Both the position numbers and the translations under genes were made by a program. Of a stretch of DNA of 8,320 nt, positions 7,166 to 8,320 are shown one piece after another. The DNA comes from Verrucomicrobiota bacterium. GTDB taxonomy: Bacteria > Verrucomicrobiota > Verrucomicrobiia > Limisphaerales > UBA1096. The DNA is taken from assembly GCA_003972865.1 (NCBI GenBank), contig QOAX01000023.1:1-8320 (forward strand), read 5' to 3'. Under the pieces are notes generated by a model that saw only the letters and a list, made by a program, of their open reading frames with translations, made no database searches and was not told where the DNA came from. Numbering within the stretch: the stretch's first letter is position 1; every line of letters begins with the position of its first letter.

Positions 7166-7212
7166 AAGACGGGTGGTTTAATGGGTCGACGCCAGTTTGT
7201 AAATGGCGGGGA

Positions 7213-8208
7213 TCAATGTTTTTTCCCTGGCAGCGGGAGGTGGGTGGCAAAAAAACGGTCCATCATCGCCTGGCAGTAGTCGTTGACCGGCTTGGCCACA
7301 TCCATCGTGTGCGGCCAACCGTCGAGCCGTCCGTAAACGTGCGGGATGTTCAATCGCTTCAAGTGCGCCGCCAGCGCGTCCGACTGGCTGATCAGCACCG
7401 TCTCATCAATTGTGCCGTGGAGGATCAGTGTGGGCGGGTCAGCTTTGTCCAGGTGAAATCGCGGCGACGATTGCCGGTACAAGCCCGGGGCCTCCTCGAA
7501 CGATTTCCCCTGGAGAAAGTTGCTCACCGTTTCGCTGTCCTTGGCAACCTGGGTCGTCATGTCGTACACGCCGTAAATGTTGACCACAGCACTCACGCGG
7601 CTGCTTATTCCCCTGTGGCCGCTATTGCCCTCGAGCTCGGGATCATCCGAGTAGCCGAGCATCATCGAGAGATGCCCGCCCGCCGAGCCGCCGATCACGG
7701 CGATTTTCCCGGGGTCGATTTTGTATTTCTTGGCATTGGCCCGGAGCCAGCGGACAGCGCATTTGCAGTCCTGCACCGCGGCCGGGAACGGCGCCTGGCC
7801 GGTCAGCCGGTAAGTGGCCGTGGCGACCACGTACCCCTTTTTGGCGTATGCCGCCGTGTAAAAATGGTAGTCCTGCCGCTTGCCGCTTTTCCACGCGCCA
7901 CCGTGGATGAAGAGCAGTGCTGGCACCGGCCTGGCGATTTTTGCCGGCCGGTACAGGTCGAGTTGCAGCGAGTAGCCGTCGGCGTTGCCGTAATCGATGT
8001 CCTTCTCCAGCACGACGCCGTCCGGCAGTGGCACGTCCCGGTCGATGATCTCCAGTTTCCCATTGCCAAACGCCGCCAAAATCTCCAGCTTCGACTTGTA
8101 GCCGGGAGGCGGCTCGGGGGCATCCTGCGACTTCGTTTCTGCGGCGACAAAAACCGACCCCACGGTCAAGCCACAGACCAATCCGATCCAACGAAATCGA
8201 GTGCTCAT
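7213..8208 (-). CDS. Secreted alpha/beta-hydrolase, BD-FAE-like acetyl/feruloyl esterase
   Basis: 331 residues from the ATG at 8208, chosen because it begins directly with a signal peptide (MSTRFRWIGLVCGLTVGSVFVAA, cleavage near residue 23). A TTG at 8271 would add 21 non-signal residues. The esterase/lipase pattern is complete: LDLYRPA (83-89), oxyanion-hole HGGAW (102-106), nucleophile elbow GGSAGGH with Ser175, PTLILHGTIDETV with acid Asp268, and GWPHTMD with His300. This layout matches the hormone-sensitive-lipase/BD-FAE (PF20434) group, which removes acetyl or similar ester groups from sugars and small esters; the substrate here is unknown. The signal peptide implies a periplasmic or extracellular site. 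Next to a glycan ligase/polymerase, glycan de-esterification is a reasonable inference. Verrucomicrobiota carry many such paralogues, so the neighbour link may be coincidental. Confidence 0.88.
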   Translation of the reverse strand: MSTRFRWIGLVCGLTVGSVFVAAETKSQDAPEPPPGYKSKLEILAAFGNGKLEIIDRDVPLPDGVVLEKDIDYGNADGYSLQLDLYRPAKIARPVPALLFIHGGAWKSGKRQDYHFYTAAYAKKGYVVATATYRLTGQAPFPAAVQDCKCAVRWLRANAKKYKIDPGKIAVIGGSAGGHLSMMLGYSDDPELEGNSGHRGISSRVSAVVNIYGVYDMTTQVAKDSETVSNFLQGKSFEEAPGLYRQSSPRFHLDKADPPTLILHGTIDETVLISQSDALAAHLKRLNIPHVYGRLDGWPHTMDVAKPVNDYCQAMMDRFFATHLPLPGKKH

Positions 8209-8217
8209 CACGGAGGG

Positions 8218-8247
8218 GTTATACGCGTCATCACCCGAGAAAGTCAC
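8218..8247 (-). promoter_or_regulatory. Possible promoter of the hydrolase gene with very short leader
   Basis: Read on the minus strand, TATAAC (8223-8218, 5/6 match to the -10) follows GTGACT (8247-8242, 4/6 match to the -35) after an 18-base spacer. Transcription would start around 8211, only a few bases before the ATG at 8208. That would explain why no Shine-Dalgarno sequence precedes the ATG (CCCCTCCGTG). Confidence 0.3.
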
Positions 8248-8292
8248 GCCTTCTCCGCAACCCGGTTTCAACCGTTCAATTGACGAGCGAAC

Positions 8293-8320
8293 GGCTTGGG
8301 GCCAAGCTTGGCCAAGCGCT
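8293..8320. repeat. Two adjacent palindrome units at the window edge
   Basis: GGCTTGGGGCCAAGC (8293-8307, imperfect) overlaps AAGCTTGGCCAAGCGCT (8304-8320) upstream of the hydrolase gene. The array may continue past the window end. This intergenic stretch holds nothing else recognised apart from the putative promoter at 8218-8247. Confidence 0.6.

Noticed and set aside
8209..8271. N-terminal extension of the hydrolase from a TTG at 8271
   Set aside because: The added 21 residues precede a standard signal peptide and come from DNA with promoter-like features; the ATG at 8208 is the simpler start.
7087..8283. Long plus-strand open frame (398 codons) opposite the hydrolase gene
   Set aside because: It is antisense to a gene with a complete catalytic triad and signal peptide. 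Its Arg/His/Val-rich translation shows no recognisable domain, which is typical of a shadow in GC-rich DNA.
8293..8320. CRISPR or attachment-site array at the window edge
   Set aside because: The two units touch each other with no spacers, and the same motif occurs inside genes, so it is a dispersed palindrome, not a CRISPR or att site.
1..8320. Defence, toxin-antitoxin or mobile-element system
   Set aside because: None of the four genes has nuclease, recombinase, transposase or toxin motifs; the content is surface and glycan related.

Overview
The window looks like chromosomal DNA of a GC-rich member of the PVC group, most likely Verrucomicrobiota. The clues are a 'tlsvedSaDLaNWktv...YYRIRL' segment of the type very common in secreted verrucomicrobial proteins, a large secreted beta-propeller protein, a BD-FAE-like secreted esterase, and a Wzy_C ligase/polymerase fused to TPRs. 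The taxonomic call is an inference from protein style, not from a marker gene.

Layout: positions 1-1170 (+) hold the 3' part of an extracellular repeat protein. Its tail has three copies of a ~75-residue helix-plus-sheet, possibly cystatin-like, unit. Positions 1171-1432 are an AT-richer intergenic region with a small inverted repeat at the stop codon, a strong GC hairpin, A-tracts and a likely promoter. Positions 1433-5197 (+) encode a 1254-residue exported beta-propeller protein related to the COG4880/Beta_propel group. It carries a Pro/Glu-flanked insert resembling the repeats of the upstream gene. After only 27 bp, which contain a perfect 16-bp palindrome, two genes come in on the minus strand: a secreted alpha/beta-hydrolase (8208-7213), then 47 bp downstream of it a 646-residue O-antigen ligase/Wzy-like membrane protein with a TPR tail (7165-5225).

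Functionally, the two plus-strand genes look like surface or periplasmic adhesion/recognition proteins sharing a domain. The two minus-strand genes are plausibly co-transcribed and fit assembly and trimming of a cell-surface polysaccharide. No partner, substrate or phenotype can be proved from the sequence.

The two strongest unexplained signals are (1) the domain shared between the neighbouring plus-strand genes, inserted into one loop of a propeller blade and lying in a stretch with lower GC at third codon positions, and (2) a highly over-represented palindrome TTGGCCAA, often extended to CGCTTGGCCAAGCG, present ten times in coding and intergenic DNA. I saw no RNA gene, CRISPR array, transposase or defence system.
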